Part shown: positions 14,508 to 24,106 of the stretch, in pieces | Layout of the letters: each line of letters starts with the position of its first letter | Position numbering within the stretch: the first letter of the stretch is position 1 | From: Clostridium vitabionis | GTDB lineage: Bacteria > Bacillota > Clostridia > Lachnospirales > Lachnospiraceae | DNA length: 64,000 bases | Reading direction: 5' to 3' | NCBI RefSeq assembly: GCF_015351765.1 | Contig: NZ_JADKQA010000002.1 | Coordinates: forward strand, 330,913 to 394,912 | Program-made: the position numbers and the translations under genes | Notes under the pieces: generated by a model | The model's database searches: none | What the model was told of the DNA's origin: nothing | The model's input: only the letters and a program-made list of their open reading frames with translations

Positions 14508-16187
14508 TCACAGGCGGGATTCGAGCTTGCTGACGACATAGCGCAGACAGCCGTCCTCCAGCGGGTTGACCAGCCCGGCCTCTTTCATCAGGCCGTCGAA
14601 GAAGTCTTTCGCGGAGAGGCGGCAGAGCTTCAGGTAACTCTCCCAGGCGGCACGGTAGTCCTGATCCATGCGGATCTTATACTGCAGCGCGTTCGTCCCG
14701 GCGATGCAGTACTCGATGTAATACAGCGGGCAGTCGTAGATGTGATGCTTCCGCTGCCAGAAACCGCCATTTTCGTAGTAGGGATTCCCGGTATAATCCA
14801 GATGCGGCTTATACTGGCGCTCCAGATCCCGCCATACCCCGTGCCGCGCCTTGGGCGTGAGATCCGGGTTCGCATAACAGATATCCTGGAACTCATCCAC
14901 CATCGTGCCGTAAGGAATGAAGAGAACAGAACTTTCGAAATGCATCCGCATATAGTCATTTGCCCGGGAGCCGAAGAGCAGGTTCATCCAGGGCTCGGTG
15001 AAAAATTCCATCGCCATGGAATGGGTTTCTGCCGTCTCAGCGGTGATGTCGTTATGCTCAATGATCGGGTCCGGGTATGTGAGATACCCCTGGAAAGCAT
15101 GGCCGCATTCATGAGTGATCACCTCCGCGTCGCCGGAGGTTCCGTTAAAATTGGCAAAAATAAAGGGCGCATGGTAATCCGGCAGCGTGGTCATATAGCC
15201 GCCGGTTTTTTTGTTCTTTCTCCCCAGCACATCAAAAAGCCCGTGGCGGCACATAAAGTCCATGAATTCCGCGGTCTCCGGGGACAACTCCCGGTACATG
15301 CGAAGCCCGGCGTCCAGAATATCCTGCGGGGTGCCTGCCGGCGCGGGATTTCCCTCCGGGAAATAGATCTCTTCGTCGATATAGCTCAGATGGCTGAGCC
15401 CCAGGCGGATCCTGCGGCGCTCGTGGAGCTTTTCGGCAAATGGGACAAGATCCCGCTTAACCTGGAGGCGGAAATTCATGAGGTCGGACCGCCCATAGCT
15501 GTTCCGGTTCATGCGCGCATAGCCGAGGGGCAGATAATTCTCATAGCCCATCAGGCGGCCCTGTTCGGTGCGGTTTTTGACAAGCCTGTCGTAGATGTCA
15601 TCCAGCTCCTCCTGGTGCAGGGCAAAGAAGGCGGAGTATTTCTCCCAGGCTTCCCCGCGGACAGCGCGGTCCGCGGCGGTCAGATAAGGCTGCATCAGGG
15701 ACAGGTTCAGCCCTTCGCCCTGCCAGTCGATCCTGGCGCCGGCGAGCAGCTGGTTATATTCGGTCTGCAGCCGGTTCTCCTCCTGCATCAGTGGGATGAG
15801 CTTCGCATCTACCGATTTCATGGCGAGTTCGATATTGCGGAAGGCAACTTTCCCGATTTTTTCCTCCAGCCACGGGCGGAAGGGAGATTCATAGAGCTTT
15901 TTCCGGTACATGGTGACCAGGTTCTGGAAGGCGGGCATGTTTTCATCGTAAAATCTCTGCTCGGCGGAATAAAAGGCATCGGACATGTCGATGTCGCTCC
16001 GGATCATCGCGATCTGCTGTTCGGTCAGCACATGATTGTAGATCCGGTAAAATTGCTGATGCACGGCAAACTGGGCTTCCCCGGAATCCGCCCGGTCGAG
16101 CTTTTCACAGAGCGTCCGGAGCTCCTTCGAAACCCGGTCAAAATCAATGCGCTCATAAGGTAATTCGGAAAATGTGGTCAGCGGCAT
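14508..16187 (-). CDS. M3 family oligoendopeptidase (PepF-like)
   Basis: 559 residues, the size of the shorter PepF-type M3 peptidases. The zinc motif HECGH is at 359-363 (VITHECGHAFQGYL), with the downstream Glu segment TAETAETHSMAMEFFTEPWM supplying the third ligand region. Cytoplasmic: no signal peptide. It cleaves oligopeptides of roughly 6-20 residues during peptide recycling. Single gene; start has GGAGGCGC upstream. Confidence 0.92.
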   Translation of the reverse strand: MPLTTFSELPYERIDFDRVSKELRTLCEKLDRADSGEAQFAVHQQFYRIYNHVLTEQQIAMIRSDIDMSDAFYSAEQRFYDENMPAFQNLVTMYRKKLYESPFRPWLEEKIGKVAFRNIELAMKSVDAKLIPLMQEENRLQTEYNQLLAGARIDWQGEGLNLSLMQPYLTAADRAVRGEAWEKYSAFFALHQEELDDIYDRLVKNRTEQGRLMGYENYLPLGYARMNRNSYGRSDLMNFRLQVKRDLVPFAEKLHERRRIRLGLSHLSYIDEEIYFPEGNPAPAGTPQDILDAGLRMYRELSPETAEFMDFMCRHGLFDVLGRKNKKTGGYMTTLPDYHAPFIFANFNGTSGDAEVITHECGHAFQGYLTYPDPIIEHNDITAETAETHSMAMEFFTEPWMNLLFGSRANDYMRMHFESSVLFIPYGTMVDEFQDICYANPDLTPKARHGVWRDLERQYKPHLDYTGNPYYENGGFWQRKHHIYDCPLYYIEYCIAGTNALQYKIRMDQDYRAAWESYLKLCRLSAKDFFDGLMKEAGLVNPLEDGCLRYVVSKLESRL

Positions 16188-16381
16188 GGATAGTTAGCGC
16201 CTCCTTTTTAAGAATGGACGGAAATCATGGTCAAGCTATCCTCATCATAGCACACTTTCTCCCTGTTCAGTACATGCGGGGGGCAGCCTGCAAAACGGCA
16301 GCAAGCGGACGGCTTTGCCAGCTGCCCGCCGATGCTGCCGAAGTTCGTTTGCAATCCGGCTTCCCATGCGATATGATCGAA

Positions 16382-16443
16382 GAAATGGGGAAAAGACTGC
16401 AGGAAATGGGGAAAAGACTGCAGCCGGCAGGCGCGTCTGCCGG
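16382..16443. repeat. 21-bp perfect tandem duplication followed by a hairpin
   Basis: GAAATGGGGAAAAGACTGCAG occurs twice in tandem (16382-16402 and 16403-16423), then CCGGCAG / CTGCCGG forms a 7-bp hairpin (16424-16443). This sits 50 bases upstream of tag, in a 305-base gap (16188-16492) that otherwise holds the divergent promoters. The exact duplication looks recent; it could be a polymorphic spacer or part of the tag leader. Confidence 0.8.
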
Positions 16444-16492
16444 CTGCCCCGGGCGAATCTTCCGGGGAGACGAGGACGAAAGGGAAGAAACT

Positions 16493-17101
16493 ATGGGATA
16501 TTGCAGCTGGGCCGGGCTAAATGAGGCAAATCGAATTTACCATGATACGGAGTGGGGCATCCCGGTCCATGATGACCGGCACATGTTCGAACATCTGACC
16601 CTAGAGTGCCTGCAGTGCGGCCTCTCCTGGGATCTGATGCTGAAAAAGTGGGAAATCTTTCAAAAATGTTTTGATCATTTCGATTATGACAGGATCGCGG
16701 CCTATGGTGACGCGGATGTCGAGCGCATCCTGAATACCGGGGGCATGATCCGCTCCCCGCGCAAGGTCCGGGCAGTGATCAAGAATGCACGCGAAGCTCA
16801 GAAGATCCGCGGGGAATATGGCAGCCTCAGTGCGTATTTCTGGAGCTTCACAGAAGGCAAAACGATTCTCTATCAGGGGCATGACACCGGGGCGATCCCG
16901 GTGAGCAACGGCCTCTCCGACAGGATCAGCAGGGATCTGAAAAAGCGCGGCTTCAAATACGTGGGCGCGGTCACGATCTATTCCCACCTTCAGGCCTGCG
17001 GGATCATCAATGACCACGATAAGGACTGCCCGTGCTGGAAGCACATCAACGAAGCATACCCGACGGTGATTTTGCCGCGGGATCAGGAGGTAATGCCATG
17101 A
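16493..17101 (+). CDS. tag: DNA-3-methyladenine glycosylase I
   Basis: 202 residues. Residues line up with E. coli Tag: zinc ligands Cys4 and His17, catalytic-pocket Glu38, and a C-terminal His/Cys pair in NDHDKDCPC. Start at 16493 (MGYCSWAG) is set by this match and by AGGGAAG just upstream; the longer upstream frame is not real. Removes 3-methyladenine from alkylated DNA for base excision repair. Overlaps the next gene by four bases (ATGA). Confidence 0.95.
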   Translation: MGYCSWAGLNEANRIYHDTEWGIPVHDDRHMFEHLTLECLQCGLSWDLMLKKWEIFQKCFDHFDYDRIAAYGDADVERILNTGGMIRSPRKVRAVIKNAREAQKIRGEYGSLSAYFWSFTEGKTILYQGHDTGAIPVSNGLSDRISRDLKKRGFKYVGAVTIYSHLQACGIINDHDKDCPCWKHINEAYPTVILPRDQEVMP

Positions 17102-17409
17102 TACTAGTCACTACAGAGTATATTTCCGGCAGGGAACTCGAAACGCTCGGCCTTGTGAAGGGGAGCACCATCCAGACCGTCAATGTGGCGCATGACATCG
17201 GGGCAAGCTTAAAGACTCTGATCGGCGGGGAGCTCAAAAGGTATAATGAGATGATGGCGGACGCGCGGGATATCGCCACCCAGCGGATGATTGAGGAAGC
17301 ACAGCAGATGGGGGCGGATGCCATCGTTGATGTGCGGTATACCACTTCTTCCATCATGCAGAGCGCGGCGGAAGTGATGGTTTACGGCACGGCGGTGAAG
17401 TATCGCTGA
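17098..17409 (+). CDS. UPF0145 (YbjQ-like) family protein
   Basis: 103 residues: MILVTTEYISGRELETLGLVKG at the N-terminus and the conserved RMIEEAQQMGADAIVDVRYTTSS stretch define UPF0145/YbjQ. These small proteins form pentamers; their cellular role is not established. Start at 17098 has AGGAGG 8 bases upstream and overlaps the tag stop, so the two are cotranslated. Confidence 0.9.
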   Translation: MILVTTEYISGRELETLGLVKGSTIQTVNVAHDIGASLKTLIGGELKRYNEMMADARDIATQRMIEEAQQMGADAIVDVRYTTSSIMQSAAEVMVYGTAVKYR

Positions 17410-17530
17410 GGAAGCGGGAAAAATGTCCTCTGGGCTAGTCCATCTCCCGGAACAGGTTGTCAAGTGTTTAGAAATTGGCAAATGGACGGCATCATGTCGA
17501 ATATCAATGACAAAATGGCAGCGATGATCT

Positions 17531-18784
17531 TTATTTCGTGCTGCCCCCGGGAATCGGGATCAGGAGCTTTGCCTGGCAGATGTGATCTTTCGCCGAGATG
17601 TTCAGCGAGCCGCCATAAGAACGGGCGATATAATCGACACTTTTTACACCGTAGCCGTGTTCTTCCCCGTCTGTTTTTGTGGTGAGCGGAAATCCATGGT
17701 CAAATACAATTTCTCCGGTGAACAGGTTTTCCACCAGTATCATCAATAATGATTCATGAACCGAGACCTTGACGTTAATCACCCGCTGATCAACATCATC
17801 AATTTTTTCAGATGCTTCAATCGCGTTGTCCACCAGATTACCAAAGAGCGTATAGAGATCACCAGGACGAATAAAGGAGATGCCGGAGCCGTCAGCCATG
17901 CAGGTCCACTGGATGTGCTTATCCCTGCAGATCAATCCTTTTTCCATCAGCACGGTATCCAGCGCCTTGTTTCCTGTCCGGATAGCGGTGTCGTAAACCA
18001 TGATGTTGTCCGCAAGGCTGTGCAGATATGCCTTTAAGGAATTGTTTTCTTCATTTCCTACGGCACCAAGGATTTGATGTTTGATATCATGACATTTCTG
18101 GTTGATCCGGTCAATCATGCTGCTGGTGATCTCATACTGCCGTGCCTGCTGGGAGACGAGGATTTCGAGATTTTCCTTTTCCCGCTCAAGAAGCTGCCGT
18201 TCCTGTTGGACAGCCTGCATCCACAGGACATAAGAACAGCAGGTGATGTCAGCCAGCTCATAGGCGAGAGAAGGCAGAATTGGGTGAATGTCCCCCTGCA
18301 TCGTCACACCAAAAACCAGAAGAAGTACGACAAGAGAAGAAGGCACATCCAGATGTTTCATTTTCCAGAAGGAATCAGTGAACAGCCGGACAGCAAGAAA
18401 ACGGAAGGCGAATGTGTATAATATGACCAGGATGATAAGTTCCGGGAGAACTGCCGGTGGATTAAACAGGCGGTAAATGAATTTTAAGCAGAGAAAAATA
18501 TGCTGCAATGCCAGGGAACAAATCACGGTATATATGGCCTGCCGCCAGTGGCAGTGGAGGCAGAAGCGGACCAGGGGAATACATAGCAGGAGAAAGCAAG
18601 CCCAGAAAATTTGCCAGAGCACGATATTTTGTGCCCAGCTGCGGAGCGGCAGAAGAAAATAGAGCAGAATTGTAGCCATGAAACCGATAATCATACGGCG
18701 GAAGGCATTGATGCTTCTGCTGGCAGTGAGGATAAAGAGAGTGCAAGCAGCAAGCATTTGATAAGGACCCCATAAATAGGACAT
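17531..18784 (-). CDS. Membrane sensor histidine kinase of the AgrC/GHKL type
   Basis: 417 residues. The first ~190 residues contain about six membrane segments; a coiled-coil-like segment (QERQLLEREKENLEILVSQQ) leads to the phosphoacceptor CHDIKHQI. The GHKL ATPase part has the N box LFGNLVDNAIEASEKI and the G box GEEHGYGVKSVDYIARSYGG. This is the HPK10 class that senses peptides in Agr-like systems, but no AgrD-like peptide gene was seen next to it. Its ATG shares a base with the stop of the upstream response regulator. Confidence 0.9.
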   Translation of the reverse strand: MSYLWGPYQMLAACTLFILTASRSINAFRRMIIGFMATILLYFLLPLRSWAQNIVLWQIFWACFLLLCIPLVRFCLHCHWRQAIYTVICSLALQHIFLCLKFIYRLFNPPAVLPELIILVILYTFAFRFLAVRLFTDSFWKMKHLDVPSSLVVLLLVFGVTMQGDIHPILPSLAYELADITCCSYVLWMQAVQQERQLLEREKENLEILVSQQARQYEITSSMIDRINQKCHDIKHQILGAVGNEENNSLKAYLHSLADNIMVYDTAIRTGNKALDTVLMEKGLICRDKHIQWTCMADGSGISFIRPGDLYTLFGNLVDNAIEASEKIDDVDQRVINVKVSVHESLLMILVENLFTGEIVFDHGFPLTTKTDGEEHGYGVKSVDYIARSYGGSLNISAKDHICQAKLLIPIPGGSTK

Positions 18785-19494
18785 CAGGTGTTGCCTCCTT
18801 CCAGATAGTCAGCGATAGCTTGAAGAAACTGTCTTTTTCTCGGACGGCTGATTTTGAGCCACTCTGTTCCGATACGAACCTCGTCTTTATTGATCGCGTT
18901 TACATAATGCAAATTCACCAGATAACATTTATTGCATTTATAGAAAGATTGCTGTCCCAGTTCTTCTTCGATGTCATGCATGGTTTTCCGGACGCGGAAT
19001 ACCCCCTGTTTCGCGTGAAAGGACAGGTAATGGCCATTGACTTCTACATAGTAGAGATCCCGGCTTGAAATTTTTTCCATCCCATCGGCGGTTTCCAATA
19101 CCAGGCTGATGTCCTGCCGTTGCTGCAGATATCTGAGAATCCTTCGAAGCTTCAATGTCAACGCATACACATTGATGGGTTTCAGAACAAAATCTATCGC
19201 ATGAACTTCATATCCCCGAATGGCCATCTGGGCAAGATTCGTAATAAACATGATCAGGACATGGGAATCCATTTCCCGGATTTTTCCGGCCAATGTCATG
19301 CCATCCATAACCGGCATATCAATATCCAGACAGAGAAGATGGTATTGCGCGTGATAAGCTTCGAGCAAAGCGCTTCCGTTTTCATAGGTATCCAGCGAAA
19401 ATTCAGCGTTCAGGGCGGTTAGTGATTCTCCTATTTTATCCCGAAGATCAGCCAATTCTTTTGGATTATCATCTACCAGTGCGATCCGGATCAT
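18784..19494 (-). CDS. LytTR-family response regulator
   Basis: 236 residues. Receiver domain with acidic pocket LVDDN and phosphoacceptor Asp57 (LLCLDIDMPVMDG), switch Lys in FVLKPI, then a LytTR DNA-binding domain (YYVEVNGHYLSFHAKQG, CNKCYLVNLHYVNAINKDEV). Start at 19494 (MIRIALVDDN) has GGAGG 7 bases upstream; the longer frame to 19551 overlaps the neighbouring terminator. Partner of the kinase at 17531. LytTR regulators often drive exported-enzyme and peptide genes; the exported hydrolase next door is a plausible but unproven target. Confidence 0.9.
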   Translation of the reverse strand: MIRIALVDDNPKELADLRDKIGESLTALNAEFSLDTYENGSALLEAYHAQYHLLCLDIDMPVMDGMTLAGKIREMDSHVLIMFITNLAQMAIRGYEVHAIDFVLKPINVYALTLKLRRILRYLQQRQDISLVLETADGMEKISSRDLYYVEVNGHYLSFHAKQGVFRVRKTMHDIEEELGQQSFYKCNKCYLVNLHYVNAINKDEVRIGTEWLKISRPRKRQFLQAIADYLEGGNT

Positions 19495-19530
19495 TCCAGA
19501 ACCTCCATTGCGGGGCATATTAGGGATAGG

Positions 19531-19571
19531 AAAGAACAAAGGAGAGGACAAGTCCCTGTACCTGTCCTCTC
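19531..19571 (-). terminator. Terminator of the exported hydrolase gene
   Basis: Read on the minus strand, GAGAGGACA (complement of 19563-19571) pairs with TGTCCTCTC (complement of 19542-19550) around a 12-base loop and is followed by CTTTGTTCTTT. It separates the hydrolase gene from the two-component genes. Confidence 0.75.
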
Positions 19572-19639
19572 TGATCCATTTTCTGCTTTCGGGTTACCTC
19601 AAATCATTATGGCTATATTGGAAATTCCCAAGAAGGCCT

Positions 19640-21970
19640 TTAGTCATGAATATCATTTTTGTCCGTGTCGACCTGCACGGTGTCTCCGGCGTCTGTAAAT
19701 GCTGATGGGCTGTAATACCGTTTTCCATCCTGCAGCCGGTATTTGGAGATGAAATCCCATGCGAAGGAAAATTCCACCGGGATACAGTTGTGTTCACGGG
19801 CAATGGTACGGTTAAACCGGACAATGGGAACACTACTTGTCTTGTCAGCCCAGGTGTAGGTATGATATCTGCCAGTTTCCGTGTAATCCATACAGGTAGC
19901 CAGGAAGCTTTCCTTGTCATCGGCGGTGAATGCCCAGTCGATACCGTTATCTTTCAGGCAATCATGTACCCAATTATAGATTGCACTGTCTTTGGTCACA
20001 ATCCATGGCTCTTTGACCAGGTCACGGCTGAACGGGTTCGGCAGAGGTTCACTGATATCTGCCTGGCCGACAGACAGGTAAGACGGCATACCATTTTCAA
20101 AGGAAAAATCCGCGTTCGGGAAGGATGTACTGCCGACAGCGGCAAAATATCCTGATTCCGTCGTGTGAGTAAGTGTCTGGATCAGACGGCAGCCCGCGGA
20201 ATGGCCGCTTCCATATACCCGGGTCGGGTCAATCTTGATGCCCTCTTTTTCAGCAATCGTTCCTTCCATAATGGCCAGCGTGGATCTGCAGAAATCAGCG
20301 CTGTCATTCTGATCCCCATAACTTAAGGATGCCGCATTGCTGTTGCAGAACTGTCCGAGAATGGCAAATGCGCATTTTTTCTGATTGGCGATGTTCCACC
20401 AGTATGAGCAGTCAAAGAACGTACAGGAAGCCTGTGTACTCCCCGGGCAGATCAGGACTACCGGGACTCCATTGGGATCAGCATGATCCTTTGCACTGTC
20501 GGGCACGTAGATGAGACATTCTCTGGGATCCAACGTGCCATCTCCATCATAATCATTAAATGCTGTCACGCAGGAGAATACATCACCTTCATTTCGGTTG
20601 TCCAAAAACGGAATGGAGAGACGCGCGGATTCCAGTGCGCGGATTTCCACGGTTTTTTCTGCCCCTTCTACAGACTGGAAGGCAACGTTATCGAGCGCAG
20701 TCCCGGATTCAGCAGCTTCCCGGGCTTTGTGCATTACCGGATAGTAATCGGTCCTCAGGCCGAGTGTATTGCTATAGGCGAATACATTGGTGTACCTGGT
20801 ATACATAGAGAGGAAATCACGGATTTCGCTGGCAGGCATGTCCGTATTGTCTGCAATCTTGACCTCCGAAATTCCGTAGCTGCATCCCAGATCTTTGACG
20901 ACAGTATTATTATACTCCGTCTGCCATGCGTCGGAATCCGATTTTTGATGGTATACACCATCTTTTGCCGTGTCCTCTGTATCATTAACCTCCTTCCAGT
21001 AGACAACACTCGGATCGTCATCCGCATAGCCGGCAAAAAGTGTAGGAACCGGAATGTCGTTGTTTGTGATGAAGCTGTCTGACGAGATCACCCCTTCATC
21101 TCTCAGCTTGATCAGTTCCATATGGAAGGAATTGTCATCAAGGCCGGGATAGTAACCGCCTGTATTGATGCCGTTATACTGGCGGGCAGCGTTGGATGAG
21201 AGAATGTCATTGCCGGCAGAAGTCCCGCCGATAAAGGCCTGCCCGGCAACATAGCACGGGTTCGCCGAAGTCCATGATTCAAGAGGCGCACATCCTTCTT
21301 TGTAGCCGACATAATAATTACAGGAATGACCGGTGAAAGCGGAAACCATCATCCCATCCTCGGTCTGAAAGCTCCCTCTGGTCACAATACCGCCGGGATT
21401 TTTCTCTCGCAGCCCGAATGCGTCATTGGACACCGTCTCTGCCAGACAGTCATTGAGATAGCCCGCTTCATCTTCCGGAGAGCCCCATTTTCCGTTCTGC
21501 GGTTCTAGGACAAAAATCAGTTCGCCATATTCATCGGCAAGATCCGTCCATCCCTGATCTTTGAGGAACTGCAGCGTGTCCGTCACGCCATCCGGAAGCG
21601 CGAGCACGGTAATATAAGCGCGCAGGGCAGAATGTTTCCCAATGTACATTTTGCAGGTACGGCCGGAGGGAAGCGTATAGGTCATGTATCCTTCGATCGG
21701 ATGATCATTTACCCGTTTTCTGTCTACTTTCAGCGTACGCTGTTGCTGTTTTGTCCACTCATTGGTTGTGATTTCGGAGTTTTCCATCAGCCAGGTGTTG
21801 AGATTAAGCGGAGTTTCCCCGGCGTCTTTCTGAACGGTCTGTGCAGTGGTCTCTGCCGGTGTCGTGGTTTCTGGCTGTACAGAAGCCTGTCCGCCTGAGC
21901 AAGCTGTCATTCCTGCGATCAGGACAAGGCTAAAGACGGCTGTGGGCAGTGTTCTGCTCATTTTTTTCAT
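19640..21970 (-). CDS. Exported lipoprotein with tandem alpha/beta-hydrolase domains (C-terminal one active)
   Basis: 776 residues starting at MKKMSRTLP (GGAGG 8 bases upstream). Lipoprotein signal with lipobox GMTAC at about 22-26, then a Thr/Glu-rich spacer. The N-terminal half (about 70-300) resembles an alpha/beta hydrolase whose nucleophile elbow is altered (VGYKEGC). The C-terminal half has an intact elbow, GSGHSAG, with Ser591, and YVPDSAKDHADPNGVPVVLICPGSTQ, as in PHB-depolymerase/feruloyl-esterase-like enzymes. A paralogue lies at 32748-34826. Likely an esterase or lipase at the outer membrane face of the cell envelope; the substrate is unknown. It also carries a DYDGDGTLDP acidic loop that could bind calcium. 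Confidence 0.8.
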   Translation of the reverse strand: MKKMSRTLPTAVFSLVLIAGMTACSGGQASVQPETTTPAETTAQTVQKDAGETPLNLNTWLMENSEITTNEWTKQQQRTLKVDRKRVNDHPIEGYMTYTLPSGRTCKMYIGKHSALRAYITVLALPDGVTDTLQFLKDQGWTDLADEYGELIFVLEPQNGKWGSPEDEAGYLNDCLAETVSNDAFGLREKNPGGIVTRGSFQTEDGMMVSAFTGHSCNYYVGYKEGCAPLESWTSANPCYVAGQAFIGGTSAGNDILSSNAARQYNGINTGGYYPGLDDNSFHMELIKLRDEGVISSDSFITNNDIPVPTLFAGYADDDPSVVYWKEVNDTEDTAKDGVYHQKSDSDAWQTEYNNTVVKDLGCSYGISEVKIADNTDMPASEIRDFLSMYTRYTNVFAYSNTLGLRTDYYPVMHKAREAAESGTALDNVAFQSVEGAEKTVEIRALESARLSIPFLDNRNEGDVFSCVTAFNDYDGDGTLDPRECLIYVPDSAKDHADPNGVPVVLICPGSTQASCTFFDCSYWWNIANQKKCAFAILGQFCNSNAASLSYGDQNDSADFCRSTLAIMEGTIAEKEGIKIDPTRVYGSGHSAGCRLIQTLTHTTESGYFAAVGSTSFPNADFSFENGMPSYLSVGQADISEPLPNPFSRDLVKEPWIVTKDSAIYNWVHDCLKDNGIDWAFTADDKESFLATCMDYTETGRYHTYTWADKTSSVPIVRFNRTIAREHNCIPVEFSFAWDFISKYRLQDGKRYYSPSAFTDAGDTVQVDTDKNDIHD

Positions 21971-22328
21971 GCGCTTTTCCTCCTTCGTCTCGAAATATCG
22001 TTTCAATTCCGAATTAACAACAAAAATAAGACAAACTATCTGAAAATATGGTAGCATACTTTTATTGCCCGTTAAGAGCTTTGGCATATATTGTCCATAA
22101 AACGGCACAAACTGCCGCGGAAGATAAGAGGAAAAACCATGAAAAGTGGAGAACCAGTTGCCGGGAATCCCATCCTTCGCTAAACTAGTCATGAAACTAG
22201 GAATAAATTTGTTGAAAATTTACCGGCGCATTCTCGTGACTTCAGTCATGATTTAGCCGGTAGAAGAATTTAGAAACTTTTTAGATCATGCAGGTGCCAA
22301 TTACCACTGCATATGCTATAATAATTAC

Positions 22329-22760
22329 ATGGATAAAAGTGTTTATGATACAAGAGAAAATGCTCTTACATATGGTCGTGGATATGTGTACAGCATTCAG
22401 TATCACATTGTATGGTGTACAAAATATCGTAAAGCTGTCCTTCGGCACGGCATCGACGATGACCTGAAAGCGTATCTGATGCAGATTGCGGCAGATTACG
22501 ATTTCAGTATTCAGGCTATGGAAGTCATGCCGGACCATGTACATCTGCTCATATCCTGTAAGCCGCAATTCTGCCCGTCGAATATGATCAAAATCCTGAA
22601 GGGCAATACAGCAAGATGGATGTTTATTCATCATCCGGAACTGAAATCCAGCCTTTGGGGCGGGCACTTATGGAATCCATCCTATTGTATTGTCACGGTA
22701 AGTGACCGAACAAGGGAAATGGTTGAGCACTATATTCATTCTCAGAAAGCGAAATCATGA
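22329..22760 (+). CDS. tnpA: IS200/IS605 Y1 transposase TnpA
   Basis: 143 residues. HUH motif His70-Val-His72 in VMPDHVHLLIS and catalytic Tyr135 in MVEHYIHSQ; both are intact. It excises and inserts single-stranded circles at the lagging strand. The stop overlaps the tnpB ATG by four bases. Confidence 0.95.
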   Translation: MDKSVYDTRENALTYGRGYVYSIQYHIVWCTKYRKAVLRHGIDDDLKAYLMQIAADYDFSIQAMEVMPDHVHLLISCKPQFCPSNMIKILKGNTARWMFIHHPELKSSLWGGHLWNPSYCIVTVSDRTREMVEHYIHSQKAKS

Positions 22761-24106
22761 AGCTGACTGCCACGTATTCCGTGAAACTAAATAAGAACGG
22801 CATATCCCGTGCCCTGAAAGATACGGTTGATCTCTACAGGAAAGCTGTGGATTTTTACATTTCCGTCATTAACGGTGAGTGGGATGCTGCCTTTTGCACG
22901 ATCACAACGCAGAAAGCGGCGGTTAATACAGCGGAAGCATTGTCTGTTGCGACGAAGAAGCGCCCTGCTGTGAAATACGACTTTGGCACCGGGTTCTACA
23001 AGTTTCCCAGCTACTTACGAAGAGCGGGAATTGCGGAAGCCTTTGGAAAGGTGTCTTCCTACAGATCAAACCTTGCAAACTGGGAATCTTCCGATCCCCG
23101 TACCAGGGGCGCAAGACCCGGTTTCCCGAAGGCGGGCTTTGTGTGCCCTGCCCTGTACAGAGGCAACTGCTATGTCCGCGTGGATCATTACACCGCACGG
23201 ATCAAAGCTTTTGTCCGCAACACATGGGATTGGATCACAGTCCGCCTCCGCAAAACGGATGTGGATTATATCCTGCGCCACTGCCAGTTTCGAAAGGAAT
23301 GTGTACCTACGCTTCAGAAACGTGGCAAGTGCTGGTATCTGGATTTTCCATTTCAGCAGGAAGGTAAGCTGCACAATACAGAGATTTTCAATCAGACCAT
23401 AGTGGCGGTCGATCTTGGCATGAACAGCTGCTGTGTATGTTCGGTCATGCGGCCGGATGGCACGATCCTTGGAAGACGAGTTCTCCGCCTTCCAAGAGAG
23501 TACGACTCTCTTACCCGCAAGGTATCGCACATAAAATACGCGCAGCGGCATGGCTCGAGAAGCGTGCGCCGCTTATGGAAGCTTGCTGATGGTGTGAATG
23601 ATGATATTGCCGTAAAGACAGCGCAGTTCATTCTTGATACCGCTGTCCTGTACAGCGCTGATACGATTGTCTTCGAACACCTCGACCTTAGCGGCAGGAA
23701 ACGCGGCTCAAAACGTCAGCGCCTGCACTTATGGAAGGCAAGACGTGTACAGGCGATTGTCAGCGACAAGGCGCACGCCCTTTCCATGCGGATCAGCAGG
23801 ATCAATGCCTGGGGGACCTCACGTCTTGCGTTTGACGGCTCCGGCAGGATCCTGCGCGGCAGGGAGTCTTCCAAGACAAATGGGAATTACAGCCTGTGTG
23901 AGTTTCAGACAGGCAAGGTATACAACTGCGATCTCAATGCCAGCTACAATATCGGGTCACGATATTTTGTGCGTGAGATCTTAAAGTCCCTTCCGGTAAC
24001 GGAAGGGCAGCGCATCCAGGCAAAAGTTCCCGGATGTGCAAAGAGAAGTACCTGCACACTGTCCACACTCATTCGTTTAGACGCAGAACTCCATGCTGCG
24101 GCATAG
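22757..24106 (+). CDS. tnpB: TnpB-like RNA-guided nuclease, copy B
   Basis: 449 residues, identical to copy A except Val241 (Phe in A) and Ile334 (Val in A). The RuvC acidic residues Asp219, Glu307 and Asp392 are present; the zinc-ribbon cysteines are mostly missing, as in copy A. The 3' end of the gene and the right-end hairpin would give the omega RNA; its guide would read from base 24201 onward (GCGTTTTCCATGCGG). Confidence 0.92.
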   Translation: MKLTATYSVKLNKNGISRALKDTVDLYRKAVDFYISVINGEWDAAFCTITTQKAAVNTAEALSVATKKRPAVKYDFGTGFYKFPSYLRRAGIAEAFGKVSSYRSNLANWESSDPRTRGARPGFPKAGFVCPALYRGNCYVRVDHYTARIKAFVRNTWDWITVRLRKTDVDYILRHCQFRKECVPTLQKRGKCWYLDFPFQQEGKLHNTEIFNQTIVAVDLGMNSCCVCSVMRPDGTILGRRVLRLPREYDSLTRKVSHIKYAQRHGSRSVRRLWKLADGVNDDIAVKTAQFILDTAVLYSADTIVFEHLDLSGRKRGSKRQRLHLWKARRVQAIVSDKAHALSMRISRINAWGTSRLAFDGSGRILRGRESSKTNGNYSLCEFQTGKVYNCDLNASYNIGSRYFVREILKSLPVTEGQRIQAKVPGCAKRSTCTLSTLIRLDAELHAAA

